A DNA stretch of 13,268 bases from an uncultured Caryophanales bacterium. Its GTDB lineage: Bacteria > Bacillota_I > Bacilli_A > RF39 > UBA660. The stretch spans positions 1 to 13,268 of the forward strand of contig CAJLIR010000026.1 of the NCBI GenBank assembly GCA_905206805.1. Reading direction: 5' to 3'. The position numbers and the translations under genes were made by a program. Position 1 is the first letter of the stretch. Every line of letters starts with the position of its first letter. Under the pieces are notes generated by a model. It was not told the DNA's origin. It saw only the letters and a list, made by a program, of their open reading frames with translations, and made no database searches. Positions 13,060 through 13,268 of the stretch are shown piece by piece.

Positions 13060-13268
13060 ATGCTTGAATTTAAAGCAATTGAAAAACTAAAACCTAATAA
13101 AGGATTAACCAACATCTTAAAAGATTTTAAATATAAGGTTATATTAGGACAAATAAAAACTATATTGCACACCAATCTACAAGTAATAATACCTACTGAA
13201 TACCAAATTACATATCCTACTACTCTTACAATACTTGAATACAAAGTTAATGAAATATCAAATAAGCC
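13060..13268 (+). CDS. Hypothetical protein, N-terminal fragment (3' end outside window)
   Basis: An open frame begins at ATG 13060 and runs off the right edge after 69 codons (MLEFKAIEKLKPNKGL ... KVNEISNK). AAAGGAGG (13043-13050) lies 9 bases upstream, a strong ribosome site although it is inside a hairpin. The product starts charged, then shows alternating Ile/Val/Thr/Tyr stretches suggestive of beta strands. There is no signal peptide. I do not recognise it. Codons with C in third position (ACC, AAC, ATC, CAC, TAC) are more frequent than in the neighbouring genes. Together with its position right after a tRNA gene, this could mark the edge of a mobile element, but no integrase or att repeat is visible. 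Confidence 0.6.
   Translation, partial: MLEFKAIEKLKPNKGLTNILKDFKYKVILGQIKTILHTNLQVIIPTEYQITYPTTLTILEYKVNEISNK

Noticed and set aside
12981..13244. 87-codon - strand ORF at the right edge
   Set aside because: It opposes a + strand frame that has a strong ribosome site, and it ends inside the tRNA terminator.
1..13268. CRISPR arrays, insertion sequences, origins or integrases
   Set aside because: I found no regularly spaced repeats, transposase or recombinase motifs, and no DnaA-box cluster on either strand.

Overview
The window is very AT-rich DNA from a low-GC Gram-positive bacterium, most likely an uncultured, spore-forming member of the Bacilli (Erysipelotrichales, RF39-like or Mollicutes-adjacent gut lineages). 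Three things point that way: a spoVID-ysxE pair downstream of lon, an LtaS-type lipoteichoic acid synthase, and strong AGGAGG ribosome sites with sigma-A-type promoters. TGA appears to be a normal stop: it ends the arsR-like gene inside the next gene, and Trp is written TGG. The taxon is an inference. Every gene but one small ORF lies on the + strand.

Positions 1-497 hold the 3' end of a surface-type protein with a formylglycine-enzyme-like (C-type lectin) fold. Its last ~100 bases are GC-rich and almost free of adenine. They look like the variable repeat of a diversity-generating retroelement (DGR). No template repeat or reverse transcriptase is in the window. Positions 520-2750 are a self-contained metal-resistance operon: promoter, palindromic operator, SmtB/CzrA-type repressor and Zn/Cd P1B-ATPase, closed by a terminator.

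Positions 2870-8440 run from lon through two overlapping unknown genes to a short spoVID and a ysxE-like gene. This resembles the Bacillus lonA-(ysxC-hem genes)-spoVID-ysxE neighbourhood with the middle replaced. SpoVID and YsxE belong to spore coat/encasement in the mother cell. A small membrane-protein ORF lies on the - strand at 8402-8581.

Positions 8740-10610 hold a stand-alone type IV pilin with a strong promoter overlapped by two inverted Spo0A-box-like sites. An intergenic terminator separates it from an O-antigen-ligase/Wzy-family membrane protein, a pairing that suggests pilin glycosylation. Positions 10614-12750 hold an LtaS-family gene with a WalR-like box next to an extended -10 promoter. 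Then come tRNA-Cys(GCA) and tRNA-Gly(GCC), a terminator, and a partial unknown gene whose ribosome site lies inside a 13-bp hairpin.

The main leads are the DGR-like variable region without its machinery, the pilin/O-antigen-ligase pair under apparent Spo0A control, the two orphan genes between lon and spoVID, and the SD-sequestering hairpin at the right edge.
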